DNA from: Prillingera fragicola
Taxonomy: Eukaryota; Basidiomycota; Tremellomycetes; Trichosporonales; Trichosporonaceae
DNA: 64,000 nt
Reading direction: 5' to 3'
Assembly (NCBI GenBank): GCA_002335605.1
Contig: BEDY01000012.1
Coordinates: forward strand, 62,001-126,000
In this document: piece by piece, positions 12,017-21,746 of the stretch
Layout of the letters: each line of letters opens with the position of its first letter
Position numbering within the stretch: position 1 is the stretch's first letter
Notes under the pieces: generated by a model
Told to the model about the DNA's origin: nothing
Databases searched by the model: none
What the model saw: the letters and a program-made list of their open reading frames with translations, nothing else
Program-made: the position numbers and the translations under genes

Positions 12017-12624
12017 GGTGTCAAAGCCGAATAAGTCCAGCTCGCCGCGAGGGCAGCTTGGGCAGCGAGGGGCGGACAGAGATAAGAGTGGAGGGGTTGG
12101 TGTTGGGTGTTGGGTTGGTGGGAGCGGTGGACGGTTGGAGTAAACAAAGGCAGTGGGCTGTGCGTGCGAGTTTTTCTGCAGTGGCAAGCAAGAGTAGAGC
12201 CCGGGGTAGGCTACCGGGTGCTCTCGTGTGTGATGGTAGATGGTGTACAAGCTACTATGTGTCCTGCGCGACGAGTGACAAGAGCTTGATGGACGATGAC
12301 TGATACTCAAAGGTGGGAGGATGTTGGTGTTGGCCACTCTGCTCAGGGTGCATGCTATTACTACAAGTGGAAATTCCGCGGCATTTGGTGCAGTAGTGGC
12401 AGTGGACAATCGCATGCACTCGAGAAGATTCCCATAGCATCCAGAGCTCTTGTACACTGCTCCATGCATAGTCGGTCATTGCTCATGCATGCATGAGAGC
12501 AACATACACTTTGATACAGGTTGTTACAACATTCTGGCTGAGAAAAATTACTCTGCGGCACCAACACTGCGGCCTACTCTACGCGACTGACTTGTTCGAT
12601 CTGTCCGAGTCTAAATCACTGAAT
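12017..12624. other. Upstream region of the BTG gene / 3' side of ZSWIM7
   Basis: This 608-bp spacer lies between two minus-strand genes. It holds the BTG promoter and leader, which is C/T-rich on the coding strand. A 16-bp perfect palindrome is at 12482-12497 and another ATGCAT is at 12464. I see no gene. Confidence 0.5.
12482..12497. repeat. Perfect 16-bp palindrome CTCATGCATGCATGAG
   Basis: The sequence equals its own reverse complement over 16 bases and contains two overlapping ATGCAT hexamers. It sits about 470 bp upstream of the BTG gene start. It could be a dimeric regulator site; that role is inference. Confidence 0.6.
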
Positions 12625-13419
12625 CTATCCCTCCCGCTGCCCTCCACCGACGACAAGGCCAGCAGCACTCGCCAGTCCCATGTCCGTATCAATCATCTTG
12701 CCCAACCGGTCGGCAAGCAAGACCGCCAACACGTGCTTGCACTGAACGTCAGCTTTCCTGTTGCTGTTTTGCGTGCAAGACTTACAAACACAGTCTTGTC
12801 GCCTGTCAGGCTATTGTATGCGAACCCGGGGCATGGACAGAACAGCGCGCCGAGCTTTTGCGCGCGTTCAGCAAAGCTGGGCTCGCGTGGCTTCTGCATT
12901 GCAAGCGTATCCTCGGACTCGGCAGCAGCTGGATCTGGATCTGGACTTGCCGAGGGGGGGCAAGGCTCGTCCTTTATCTTGATCTCGGCACGATCTGTAG
13001 CACCAGCAGCCTTGGAGGAAGCACGCTCCGGTAAATCCAGATAAAGCGTATACGGCGCCCCCGCCGACGAAGTAACCTGTGATCGTCAGCGCCGTGGCAC
13101 CGCTCGAGCCTTACTTGATACAGGACGCGGCGGCCTGGGAGGGTGATGCGGACAACTGGTAGTCAGTGCCCGCTTTCAACCGCAGTGTAGCGCAACATAG
13201 TACGCACCATCTCGCCTGTCTGCTAGCTGAAGGGCGGACATGAGCATGGGCCCAAAGATTGCGTGCAGCTGAAGGAGAGCTGCATCAGGCACTGCCTGCT
13301 GTCAACATTGCTTCACACCGCTAGATTTACTGACCGGGTACGTTTGGGGACAGCTCGTCCAGCAGGGTTGCTACTAGGGCGAGAAACTGGGCCGATGCCG
13401 AGCTCATGGTGACTGTCAT
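12625..13419 (-). CDS. ZSWIM7: SWIM zinc-finger protein, ZSWIM7/Sws1/Shu2 family (Shu complex)
   Basis: Sws1-type proteins pair with Rad51 paralogues in the Shu complex to promote Rad51 filament assembly during homologous recombination. Five exons join cleanly: residues ending LDELSPNV, then PDAALLQLHAIFGPMLMS, then VVRITLPGRRVLYQ, then a long exon, then CKHVLAVLLADRLGKMI. The SWIM signature is intact: CPC, 15 residues, then CKH (zinc ligands C-x-C and C-x-H), split by an intron just before CKH. Family features FG..ALQLADRR and PGRRVxxQV precede it. Total is about 206 residues, while the animal protein is about 140. The excess is a charged, Pro/Ala-rich insert of about 50 residues between the beta-strand YTLYLDLP and the SWIM finger. 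The start could be 13419 or 13407. The gene is divergent from VPS60. Confidence 0.83.
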
Positions 13420-13708
13420 GGGTGCATGGTGGATGGTGTGGATGCTTCTTTCGCTCTGCAAGGTGATTGTGCTGATTGTCCTGGGTGTACGTGGGAGCCC
13501 CGCACTGATGTGTATATGCTCCCCCTGTTTTAGACTGGGTGGCAACAATCGGAGGGATCGACCTCGCTGGATGCCGGCTTCCACAGCAACATCATTTCCA
13601 TCGTTGCTCATTCACGGCCGTCTAGCGCATATTCTCGCATTGTAACGCACACGATTACACCATTTACTCTTACTTGGACAACTCTAATCAGCCGTAACTC
13701 CGCCCGAC

Positions 13709-14631
13709 ATGAACAGGGTGAGTCCTCCTCACAGAGCGTCAGCGACCTGACATTACAGATCTTTGGAACAAACAAGGCCAAGCCAAAGCCCAATCTCAGC
13801 GATGCCATTGCCTCGGTAGGTCTTTATAGCTCCAACCATTCTGACAAACAGACGGACACGCGCATGGGCTCTATCGAAGTCAAGATTAAGAAACTCGACA
13901 ACGAGCTGGCCACCTACAAGGCGCAGATGGCCAAGCTGCGCGAGGGACCCGGCAAGGTGCGCCCCGGCGACATTTCAGACGGAGGAACAGAATACTAACA
14001 GGCCCAGGCGGCAGTGCAGCAGCGCGCGCTGAGAACTCTGAAGCAGAAGCGCATGTACGAGGGCCAGCTTAACCAGCTCCAGCAGCAGACGTTCAACATG
14101 GAGCAGGCGTCGATGACGACTGAGAACTTGAAGAATACTGTGGGTTTTTGTTTGCTGCTGTGCTGATAAGCAGATGGCGACCGTCGACGCTATGCGGATT
14201 GCGAACAAGGAGATGAAGAAGCAGTACAAGGGCATCGACATTGACAAGATCGAGGTTTGTGTACACGGACAGTCGGGAGCTGACGGGACAGAGCATTCAC
14301 TACGACATGGAGGACCTTATCGAGCAGGCGAACGAGATCCAGGAGTCGATGGGACGCAGCTACGGCGTGCCCGACGAGGTCGACGAGGCGGACCTCCAGG
14401 CTGGTATGTTGATGCGCAACTGTGACTGGAAGACACGCTGACGGACAGAACTCGACGCCCTTGGGCTCGAGGACGATCTTGTCGGCGAGAACGAGACGCC
14501 GTCGTATTTGTCCGACGCTACTGCGCTGCCAGACTTTGTTGACGCGGCGCCTGTCGAGCAGGAGGTGAGTCTTTGCACCAAGGCGAGCGCTAACGTCGCA
14601 GGAGGCCAAGACCGCCGAGGTTGCGCGATAG
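13709..14631 (+). CDS. VPS60: ESCRT-III-associated protein VPS60 (CHMP5/Mos10)
   Basis: VPS60 is a late ESCRT-III subunit that recruits Vta1 and so stimulates Vps4 during multivesicular-body sorting. Seven short exons start [20 protein letters not shown], the typical CHMP5 N-terminus, followed by [20 protein letters not shown] basic helical core ([17 protein letters not shown]) then passes into an acidic C-terminal half with [14 protein letters not shown] and a final Ala/Glu-rich tail ending at TAG 14629-14631. The first intron falls after only three codons. Charge distribution (basic N-half, acidic C-half) and length of about 215 residues fit the family. Splice sites are inferred from frame continuity and conserved segments. 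Confidence 0.9.
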
Positions 14632-14721
14632 CAAATCCCGTAGATGTATCAGTGCAGTAGTAGAGGATGTACACCAGCATGAATTTCCATAGCCTGCACA
14701 ACTCTATGCTCTACAGTGACA

Positions 14722-15477
14722 CTAGAACCGCAACTGCCGAGTATCCACCCCCTTCATCGGCCCCTCAATCCCCTCAACAACACCCGCACCCTCACTAGCC
14801 CCATCCGTCCCGTCCTTGGCCGCCGCAACGAGTCGCGGCCGCGTACCAAGACTAGTGCACAGCAACCGATACCGCGCGCGAATACTGGACATGAGCCCCT
14901 CGAGATCCGGCGCAGCAGCCGCAGCAGCCTCTGCCGCAGCGGCCCTCTCCCTCGCGGCGTCCGTATCCTGATCAATCGGCGCATCAGGCACCGCAGTGGG
15001 GTTGACGGTCGGAAAACTCTCAATGAGCGTCAACAGCGTGCGCGCGTGCGCGACCGTCCTGCATCGTCAGCCCTCATTCGCCGAAGGAGGACGCACTTGA
15101 CATCCTTCCTGCCCCCGCAGACCCCGCCGCTGCCCCGCTTGGCGATCTGGACCCGCGCGTAGCCCTCGTAGAACCCGACTTCCTCCCATAGCTCCCAGGC
15201 TTTTTCCTGGCCGAGCTGCCTGCCTTCGAAGAGCCCGTGCAGCTGGCCGTGGGCGAAGCCTTCGTCGTACCCTTGGGTGTAGAATCTGAGCAGGCGTTAG
15301 CAGCTGACCGCCTTTCCTGCTCCAGTGAGAGGTGCGGGGGAAGACATACTTGGACTCGAGGTTGACGGCCTCCTGCATAAAGTCATCGACGGCGCCGAGG
15401 TCAAAGTCCATGTCCGTGTCGTTGCCGTTCTGTGGTAAGCGGGACGACGAGGCGTGTGCGTTTCCGTTCATGTCCAT
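14722..15477 (-). CDS. LTO1: LTO1/ORAOV1 homolog, Yae1-Lto1 Fe-S adaptor subunit
   Basis: Lto1 works with Yae1 to bridge the cytosolic iron-sulfur targeting machinery to the ABC protein Rli1/ABCE1. The start at 15477 gives MDMNGNAHASSS, then DDFMQEAVNLESK. After an intron comes the diagnostic G-x3-G array, GYDEGFAHGQLHGLFEGRQLG, ending with WEEVGFYEGYARV. The last exon (to 14722) carries a long Ala/Glu-rich segment and a tail ending in RQLRF. In known Lto1 proteins the C-terminal Trp recruits the CIA targeting complex. Here the last residue is Phe, preceded by Arg, so the canonical terminal Trp is replaced by another aromatic residue. Two introns (near 15290-15350 and 15034-15098) are placed by frame. 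Confidence 0.82.
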
Positions 15478-16164
15478 TGCTTGCTTTGCCGCGGGGCGTC
15501 AGTGCGGGTTGTCGTACGGATAGACCTGGTGCTGTTAGAGAGAGCAACAATAACACAAAGCTTTGAAGCTGGCTGACCAAGTTTGAGGACCCAGGCACGC
15601 TGACAAAGTGGAGGTTGAATGACTGAATTTGATTCCGTGCTACCAGAGCCATTCGGCCTCGGTCATGGTCTCGGTTTGATCGTCACTGCGTGATCGCCGT
15701 TTGGCTGTGACCATCACGGCGAGCAACGCTGAAGCGCCGATGTGAACACCCTTTGCCAGTTGACCTTTGCCGTAGTACCTGTACCCGACCGACCATACTA
15801 CTGTTTTGGCTGCAGAGGATTGTAATCAGCTTGAGCACACCGACGGTCTTATTAATGTCACGTGGCTGTTGTTCCTGACAATGGATCTGGTCATGATGGT
15901 GAGTGAGCCCGGCGGCCAGGTGGTGTTGCAGCCTCGTTGTTGTGCGGGTATCCTCTGCGGACTGCGGGTATCGGCGCAGCACACTCTATCGATGCAAAAA
16001 CAAGGTTGACACAGTGACGACATGGCCAACGTTAGCTATATAACACACACCTGACAACGTCCTTGGCAGACTCCCACACTTCTCACACTTGCCCAACAGC
16101 TACTACCTTTGCATTCACAGCCCTCAGCCTTACTTAGCCTTATCGCCCATCACACATCCCCCCC
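15478..16164. other. Divergent promoter region LTO1 / NmrA-like gene
   Basis: This is 687 bp with no supported gene. It may include a short upstream leader intron of LTO1. It carries a TATA-like element close to the + gene. Confidence 0.5.
16037..16043 (+). promoter_or_regulatory. TATA-box candidate upstream of the NmrA-like gene
   Basis: TATATAA lies 122 bp upstream of the ATG at 16165, within otherwise GC-rich DNA. Its position and sequence suit an inducible fungal promoter. No experimental evidence is visible. Confidence 0.5.
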
Positions 16165-17100
16165 ATGTCCCGCTCCATCCTCGTCACTGGCGCCACTGGC
16201 CAGCAAGGCGGCGCCGTCGTCGACGCCCTCATCGAGAACGCCACCCCAGACGAGTTTACCATTCTTGCAGTAACGCGCAACACGGACTCTGCAGCTGCCA
16301 AACGCCTGCTTGAAAAGTCTCCCAACGTCAAGCTCGTCCGCGGCGACCTCAACGACATCCCGGGCATGTTTGAGAATGCCAAGCTCGTTTCCCCGAGTAT
16401 CTGGGGCACGTATGCCGTCACGATGGCCGAGCTGCGCACGCCCGACGACCCGACGATTGCCAACGAGACCAAGCAGGGGGTTGCGCTCGTCGACGAGTCG
16501 ATCAAGGCCGGCGTAAAGTTCTTTGTCTACTCGTCCGTCGACCGTGGAGGCGAGGAGCGCAGCTGGAACAATCCCACGTCCATCCCCCACTTCAAGACCA
16601 AGCATCTTGTCGAGGAGCACCTGAAAGCCGCTTCGGAGGGCACGGGCATGCAGTGGACCATTCTCCGCCCGGTAATCTTCTTTGACAATCTCCAAAACAA
16701 TTTCCAGACCAAGGTCCTCCTCACCGCCATCCGCGACACCATGGGCGACAAGCCCATGCCATGGATCGCGGCAAAGGATATCGGGCGGTACGCTGCGCTC
16801 GCCTTCCGTGACCCGACAAGGTACAACCACCGCGCGCTGAGTCTCGGCACAGACTCGTTTGACTGGAAGCAGCTCAACCAAAAGTTTATCGACGTCACGG
16901 GCCAGCCTGCGCCGACGACCTATTCGTTCCTCGGGAGCGCGTTCAAGTGGGGCCTGAAGGATCTTGGACTCATGATCGACTGGTTCCGCGACGAGGGATA
17001 CCAGGCTGATGTCGCCGAGATGAGGCGGCTCAACCCCAAGGCCATGGACATGGACACTTACATCCGCCAGACCTTTGGCGATGCCACTGCCGCGAAGTAG
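16165..17100 (+). CDS. NmrA-like NAD(P)-binding protein
   Basis: This is a 311-residue single-exon protein of the atypical short-chain dehydrogenase / NmrA family. Members bind NAD(P) and act either as reductases or as redox sensors controlling transcription. The Rossmann glycine motif VTGATGQQGGAVV is at residues 6-18, followed by AVTRNTDSAAAKRL and the second strand VKLVRGDLND. FFVYSSVDRGGEERS and the mid-domain WTILRPVIFFDN are typical of NmrA-like proteins, and there is no canonical YxxxK catalytic pair. Absence of introns is unusual among its neighbours. A TATA-like box 122 bp upstream suggests regulated expression. The physiological substrate is unknown. Confidence 0.85.
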   Translation: MSRSILVTGATGQQGGAVVDALIENATPDEFTILAVTRNTDSAAAKRLLEKSPNVKLVRGDLNDIPGMFENAKLVSPSIWGTYAVTMAELRTPDDPTIANETKQGVALVDESIKAGVKFFVYSSVDRGGEERSWNNPTSIPHFKTKHLVEEHLKAASEGTGMQWTILRPVIFFDNLQNNFQTKVLLTAIRDTMGDKPMPWIAAKDIGRYAALAFRDPTRYNHRALSLGTDSFDWKQLNQKFIDVTGQPAPTTYSFLGSAFKWGLKDLGLMIDWFRDEGYQADVAEMRRLNPKAMDMDTYIRQTFGDATAAK

Positions 17101-17484
17101 ATGACAGATTGTGCCCTGTACCATGTATCATAGTGTTCTTCTCTCATGTATGTACTGGAAAGGCAGAGACGGCCAAGAGTCGCAGTGCCCAGTGAAGAGG
17201 CGTCACCAGCATTCAGAAGCGCAGCTTGCCATCCTCACGATAAGACATGCAGCCACTAACCTCACAGCCTCCCCGGGTGGGAGCCAAGCGAGCCAGCCCA
17301 GAAGCTTGAGAGCAACACCGCCCACCGGAGTCATGACGGGTAGTCCTCTTGCCAGCGCCCAAGCTCCGCCCCCTCCCATCCGGCACCTCCGGCGCCCAGC
17401 CGCGTCAGTATCATTCAGTAATGAGTCAAGTGCACGGCGCAGACGCGCAATAGGTAAAACCCTGTAAAGCAAAGGTAACATCAC
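17101..17484. other. Convergent intergenic region (NmrA-like / RPS20)
   Basis: This is 384 bp of 3'-flanking sequence for two converging genes. I see no gene or repeat in it. Confidence 0.5.
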
Positions 17485-17892
17485 TTAAGCAGCAATGGTG
17501 ACCTCGACCTCAACTCCGGGCTCAAGCGAGATCGAGGTGATCTGCTTGACGACCTCGGCCGACGAGGTGAGGTCGATGAGGCGCTTGTGGACGCGCATCT
17601 CGTAGCGGTCCCAGGTCTTGGAACCCTCACCACAGGGGGTCTTGCGGGTGGTGTGCTTGAGGTGCTTGGTGGGGAGACGGACGGGGCCCTTGACGCGGAG
17701 GTCACGGTCCTTGGCACGGTTGATGAGGTCGGCCGAGACTGCGCAGCAGGTCAGCAAACATGCTCCGCTAGCTGTATGGGGCCACTTACACTTCTCGAGG
17801 TTCTTGACGTTACGCGAGGTGAGCGTAATGCGGATCTTGTGAAGCTTGGCAGCGGGAGCGCCGGTCTTCTCGAAGTCCTCCTTGGAAGCCAT
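17485..17892 (-). CDS. RPS20: 40S ribosomal protein S20 (uS10)
   Basis: Small-subunit ribosomal protein uS10 sits in the head of the 40S subunit. The start [20 protein letters not shown] is at 17892. A 51-nt intron follows LEK (GTAAGT to GCGCAG), and then [40 protein letters not shown] and VHKRLIDL continue to the end EVEVTIAA. The spliced length of 118 residues matches the family. The intron is a multiple of three and lacks a stop, so an unspliced message would still read through with 17 extra residues. The gene is divergent from CLN3 across 502 bp, and its leader contains TCCGTCC/TTTGCC pyrimidine-rich sequence typical of ribosomal protein genes. Confidence 0.97.
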   Translation of the reverse strand: MASKEDFEKTGAPAAKLHKIRITLTSRNVKNLEKCKWPHTASGACLLTCCAVSADLINRAKDRDLRVKGPVRLPTKHLKHTTRKTPCGEGSKTWDRYEMRVHKRLIDLTSSAEVVKQITSISLEPGVEVEVTIAA

Positions 17893-18394
17893 TTTGATTT
17901 GATGTGTTTTGGGGGTGGGTGTGTGTTGTGACGGGGCGACTTAGCACCAGGAGTTGAGCGTAGATGTAGACTGGTGCAGGCAAAGTGACCAAACCGTAGA
18001 GAAAAAGAGTGCAGCACCGACACGCGAATTGTCAGTGGCCAGGGAGGCAGCGAGTGCGAGGGACGCAAGGGAGTTTGGACGGAGGCAAAATTGAATTTCT
18101 TTGGGCATTTTAGATGATTTTGTCCCGGCATGTCTTTCACGTGACTCCCATGTGTACACCACGCTAAGACCACACATCAGGGCAATCGTTCCCTGAGCTG
18201 AGGATCGCCCATCCCCGCTGGTGAGGAGCAATACATGTCTTCCTCGAGCAGTCACATACATCTTGACATTGTCAACTCATCGCACCGCAGCCGACTCGCA
18301 GCACAGCCCACGTCTCACTCATTTCACGTGCTAGAACACCACTCGCGTGTTCTTGCACCCGCCCACCGCCACCATCGAGCTCCGTCCACTTCCA
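17893..18394. other. Divergent promoter RPS20 / CLN3
   Basis: This is 502 bp between two start codons. A CACGTG-containing element occurs near 18137-18143 (TTTCACGTGACT) and again near 18324-18330 (TTTCACGTGCTA). This E-box repeat could bind a Cbf1- or bHLH-type factor. The spacing of the two sites is visible; the factor is inference. Confidence 0.5.
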
Positions 18395-20164
18395 ATGGCG
18401 TCTGGAGCACCACGCGTGAGCAGCGGCTCCGACGCCGACAGACCGTCGTTTGACGACGAGGTCGATGGGTTCTTAGCAGGTAGGTCAGGATTGGCGCGGA
18501 AGGTACTGGTACGAGATGGAGAGGCATGTTGACGCGCCAGAACACGAGTCCCAGCCACCGTCACCGAATGCACGGAGGCGGCTGTTCCTATCGTTCTTGA
18601 TCTTTGGACTGTTGAATAATGGTACGCCACCACTGCGCGTGTGTTGCTCTGCTCTAACGCGACAGTACTATACGTTATTATTCTTTCCGCCGCTCTCGAC
18701 CTCGTCCCGCCGACGACACCGAAGGGCGTAGTTGCCTTCTTCAATATCCTGCCGGCTCTTCTCGTTAGTGGATGTCGCGCGACGCTTGCTGATATCGCAG
18801 GCCAAGGTGCTCTGGCCGATGCTCTCGACTGGCGAGATTCAATACCGTCGCCGTGTCGGGTTCTGCACTGCCATAAGCTGGGCAGGCATCGTAGTAAGTG
18901 GTCGCGTGCGGCTCGAGTGCGCTGTCTGACCCGCTCAGGTCATCGCCCTGTCGACTCCCGTCAAGCTGCGGCTGTTCGGCATCTCTCTCGCGTCTTTCTC
19001 CTCTGGACTGGGTGAACTCACCTTTCTCCAGCTTACCACTACTATCCCGACGCGTGAGGCGTCGCGTACTGCCCTCGGCGCGTGGGCAAGCGGCACTGGA
19101 GCAGCAGGAATTGCCGGTGCAGCCATCTGGTGGCTCCTCCGCGGCTTGGGTGTTAAAGTCGGCCTTGGGCTGTCATCAGTGCGTCCTATTCGTTCTCAAA
19201 GATGCTGACTAGCAGATATTGCCACTCTTCTTTCCCATCACATATCTCCTTCTGTTGCCTCCATGGTCAGCACTAGAGGCACAAGGAAGGGGACAGGGGG
19301 CATACCAAGCCCTTGCCACCGACGAGGACGTCGAGCCTATCGTTAGCGAAGGGGCTCACAGTCTGGGATCAGAAAATGACAGCATTGCTAAAAAGCACAA
19401 AGTCTATCTCACTCCAGCCGAGAAGCTGGCCCTCGTGAGGCCGCTGCTCCTTCGATACATGCTGCCTCTCTGCCTTGTTTACATTGAGGAGTATGTGATC
19501 AACTCGGTGAGTGCTCTCACGATCTAGGGCTTGGCTAACATGCCAGGGTGTTGCGCCAACTCTGGTCTTTCCCATCCCCACCAGTGGTATCTGGTCATAC
19601 CTTTTCAAGAATCCTCGCGACTACTACCCCTTCTGGAGTCTGACTTGTACGTCTGCGCAAGCCCCACACCGTCTGACAACAGACCAAACATTTGTCTTCA
19701 TCTCCCGCTCTTCGCTCTCTATGGGTCTCCCCGCCCTCCCCAAACGACTCCTCCCCCTTCCGACCGCCATCCAATTCCTGGTACTCATGCTCCTGGCCAT
19801 GCAGGCAAAGTCCTTTATATTCTCCTCTCCCGAATACACCCCGCCAGCAGTCCCCCCAACGTCAGGAGTGGACAGGTCCATCACCTTCGTCTTCCTCCTG
19901 ACATGCCTCGAAGGCCTATGCGGTGGCTCAGCGTACGTCAACACATTCTACCATGTCGGCCGGGAGGGCGATGACGAGCACCCGCCAGCTGAGGGGAGCA
20001 GGGAGGAGATTAAGCGCAAAATGGAAAAGGAGTTTCGTATTGGTGCCACCGGTGCTTCCGACTCGACTGGAATCTTGTTTGCGAGCCTCATTTCTATGCC
20101 GGTGGAGATTGCGCTGTGTTCCGCGCAAGTAAAGGCAGGGAGGGATACGTGTCGGAATCTCTAG
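18395..20164 (+). CDS. CLN3: Battenin/CLN3 homolog (Btn1), vacuolar membrane protein
   Basis: CLN3/Btn1 is a multi-pass endolysosomal/vacuolar protein involved in vacuolar pH and amino-acid homeostasis and in glycerophosphodiester efflux in animals. ATG at 18395 opens MASGAPRVSSGSDADRPSFD. After an intron come RRRLFLSFLIFGLLNN and VLYVIILSAALDLV, the first conserved helix. Later hallmarks are LFGISLASFSSGLGELTFLQ, ALGAWASGTGAAGIAGA, YVINSGVAPTLVFP and WSLTYQTFVFISRSSLSMG. There are at least seven short introns; one (36 nt, near 19647-19682) is in frame and stop-free. The hydrophilic loop before LTPAEKLALV fits the large lumenal/cytosolic loop of the family. The stop is at 20162-20164. Confidence 0.93.
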
Positions 20165-20278
20165 GGTGTACGCAGCGTTGTACCTGTATAGGATCATGCA
20201 TTGGGATAGGCACGCCAAGATTACTTCAATATGTATATACAACAAGGGCCACCGCCTTTGCGGCCATCCCTTTCTAAT

Positions 20279-21499
20279 CTAGACATTATCAACAGCCACC
20301 TTGGCCTGGAACACTCCCCATCTCCTCGCGGCACGCAGATAAATCGGCAGCAATGGGAAGAGCACCGCACAAACCGGCAGACCGGCCAACAGCAAGATCC
20401 CAGGGAATACAACGACCAGTGGCTTGATGAGCAGGAAATAACTGAGCGCAGCATAGGACGAGTGGCTACAGAACTGTCCGTCAGTGATGCATTGAGCAGG
20501 GAAACCTACCATTGCCCAGACACACGGCCAGAAGCGCGTATCCCACTCCTCCTCGACGAGGTAGCCTGCCGTATCGTCCGCAAGAGCATGCTGCGCCATG
20601 ACTGTCCGGTACAGCACCGGCTTGGGAACGACAGCACGGCCAGCAATGCGCCCCTCGGCGTCGCCGTGAAAGTAGACCTGTGTGCGGAGCTCAACGCGCG
20701 CACCCCACCGCGCGATGATGAGGGTTAGGAACCACACGCCGGCGCCAAGGGGAAGAGTGAGCAGAAGCACCGTGCCGACCAGCGTGCCAACGAGCAGAAC
20801 CGGCCACAAGAGGAGGTTCTGCATATCAGCCTCGTTCAATACCCACGACATCAGGGGACTCACAAAGGGAAAGCTCAGGACAAGCAAGTGGAATACGGCT
20901 CGCCAACAGCGCCGGTCCCACAGTGACTGCCAGTAACGGCGACGCTTGCTGCCTGGCCCGTCCTCGCCCGCAAAGATGGACCGCCACACCCCACGAGCCG
21001 GGCGGCGCACCTGCCCACCAAGCAAGGGCGCATTCTCATCGAAGCCTGTAGGAGACGCCCCACGTTGCTGTCGATGCTGGGCATACGCCTCCCGTAGCTG
21101 CTGCGGAGGCGTGCTGATATGGTACAGAGACCTAGGCGGCGAGTCCTCGGGATGGGTCCCCGCGCGATGAGGCGTGCTGTGGTGGCCGGCCTGCCCGCAC
21201 GGCGCTGCGGCTGCGTACGGTGGGGGTTCCTCGTTATCGGGTGGCTTGGTCGGGTCGAGCACCCAGAAGCCGCCGCCTTGGGCTGGGAGCACGTATGGTT
21301 GGGTCATTCTCGAGGGGTATGGTGGAGAGTGAGGGTGGCCATGGGAAGAGAGCTGGGGGTATGGGTTGGGGGAGGGGGCGGCGGCTGCGGTCCGGGGCGA
21401 GGCATGCGCAGGCTGGTCGATGCCAGTGGACGTTGAGGAGGGCTGCGGCGGGGTAGCCGCCATGCCCTGTGGCGTCGGTGAAATTGTCGCAGAAGACAT
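20279..21499 (-). CDS. Uncharacterised membrane protein with a sensor-like four-helix domain
   Basis: I do not recognise a characterised ortholog. The first ATG in frame is 21499 (MSSATISPTPQG). The first roughly 215 residues are Pro/Ser/His-rich and probably cytosolic and disordered, including GFWVLDPTKPPDNEEPPPY. The C-terminal 190 residues start with a basic stretch (GSKRRRYWQSLWDRRCWRAV) and contain about four membrane segments, arranged as two pairs separated by a soluble loop with a YFHGDAEG motif. This layout resembles the bacterial 'putative sensor' (Pfam Sensor) domain, but I cannot confirm it without a profile search. A 36-nt in-frame intron near 20472-20507 (GTAGGT to GGACAG) splits WAM from FCSHSSYAAL. 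The gene is divergent from PPIL3. Confidence 0.65.
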   Translation of the reverse strand: MSSATISPTPQGMAATPPQPSSTSTGIDQPAHASPRTAAAAPSPNPYPQLSSHGHPHSPPYPSRMTQPYVLPAQGGGFWVLDPTKPPDNEEPPPYAAAAPCGQAGHHSTPHRAGTHPEDSPPRSLYHISTPPQQLREAYAQHRQQRGASPTGFDENAPLLGGQVRRPARGVWRSIFAGEDGPGSKRRRYWQSLWDRRCWRAVFHLLVLSFPFVSPLMSWVLNEADMQNLLLWPVLLVGTLVGTVLLLTLPLGAGVWFLTLIIARWGARVELRTQVYFHGDAEGRIAGRAVVPKPVLYRTVMAQHALADDTAGYLVEEEWDTRFWPCVWAMVGFPAQCITDGQFCSHSSYAALSYFLLIKPLVVVFPGILLLAGLPVCAVLFPLLPIYLRAARRWGVFQAKVAVDNV

Positions 21500-21746
21500 A
21501 TACCACTTTCTGCTCACTCCTGCTGCTGTTGCGATGAGACTAGAGGCAGAGGTGGAAGAGATAACGAGGATGTCATGATGGGTAGTGCGTCAGAAACATC
21601 AGTCGTCATAATCTCTTGGTGGTGTTGAGTGGCAAATTTCAAAATACACGTCATTGATTACTACTGGCAACAACATGACCGAGATTCATGACCTCGACTT
21701 CTTTGGCCGTTGCATTCAATCCTACACACATCTAACCGGCGCGTCA

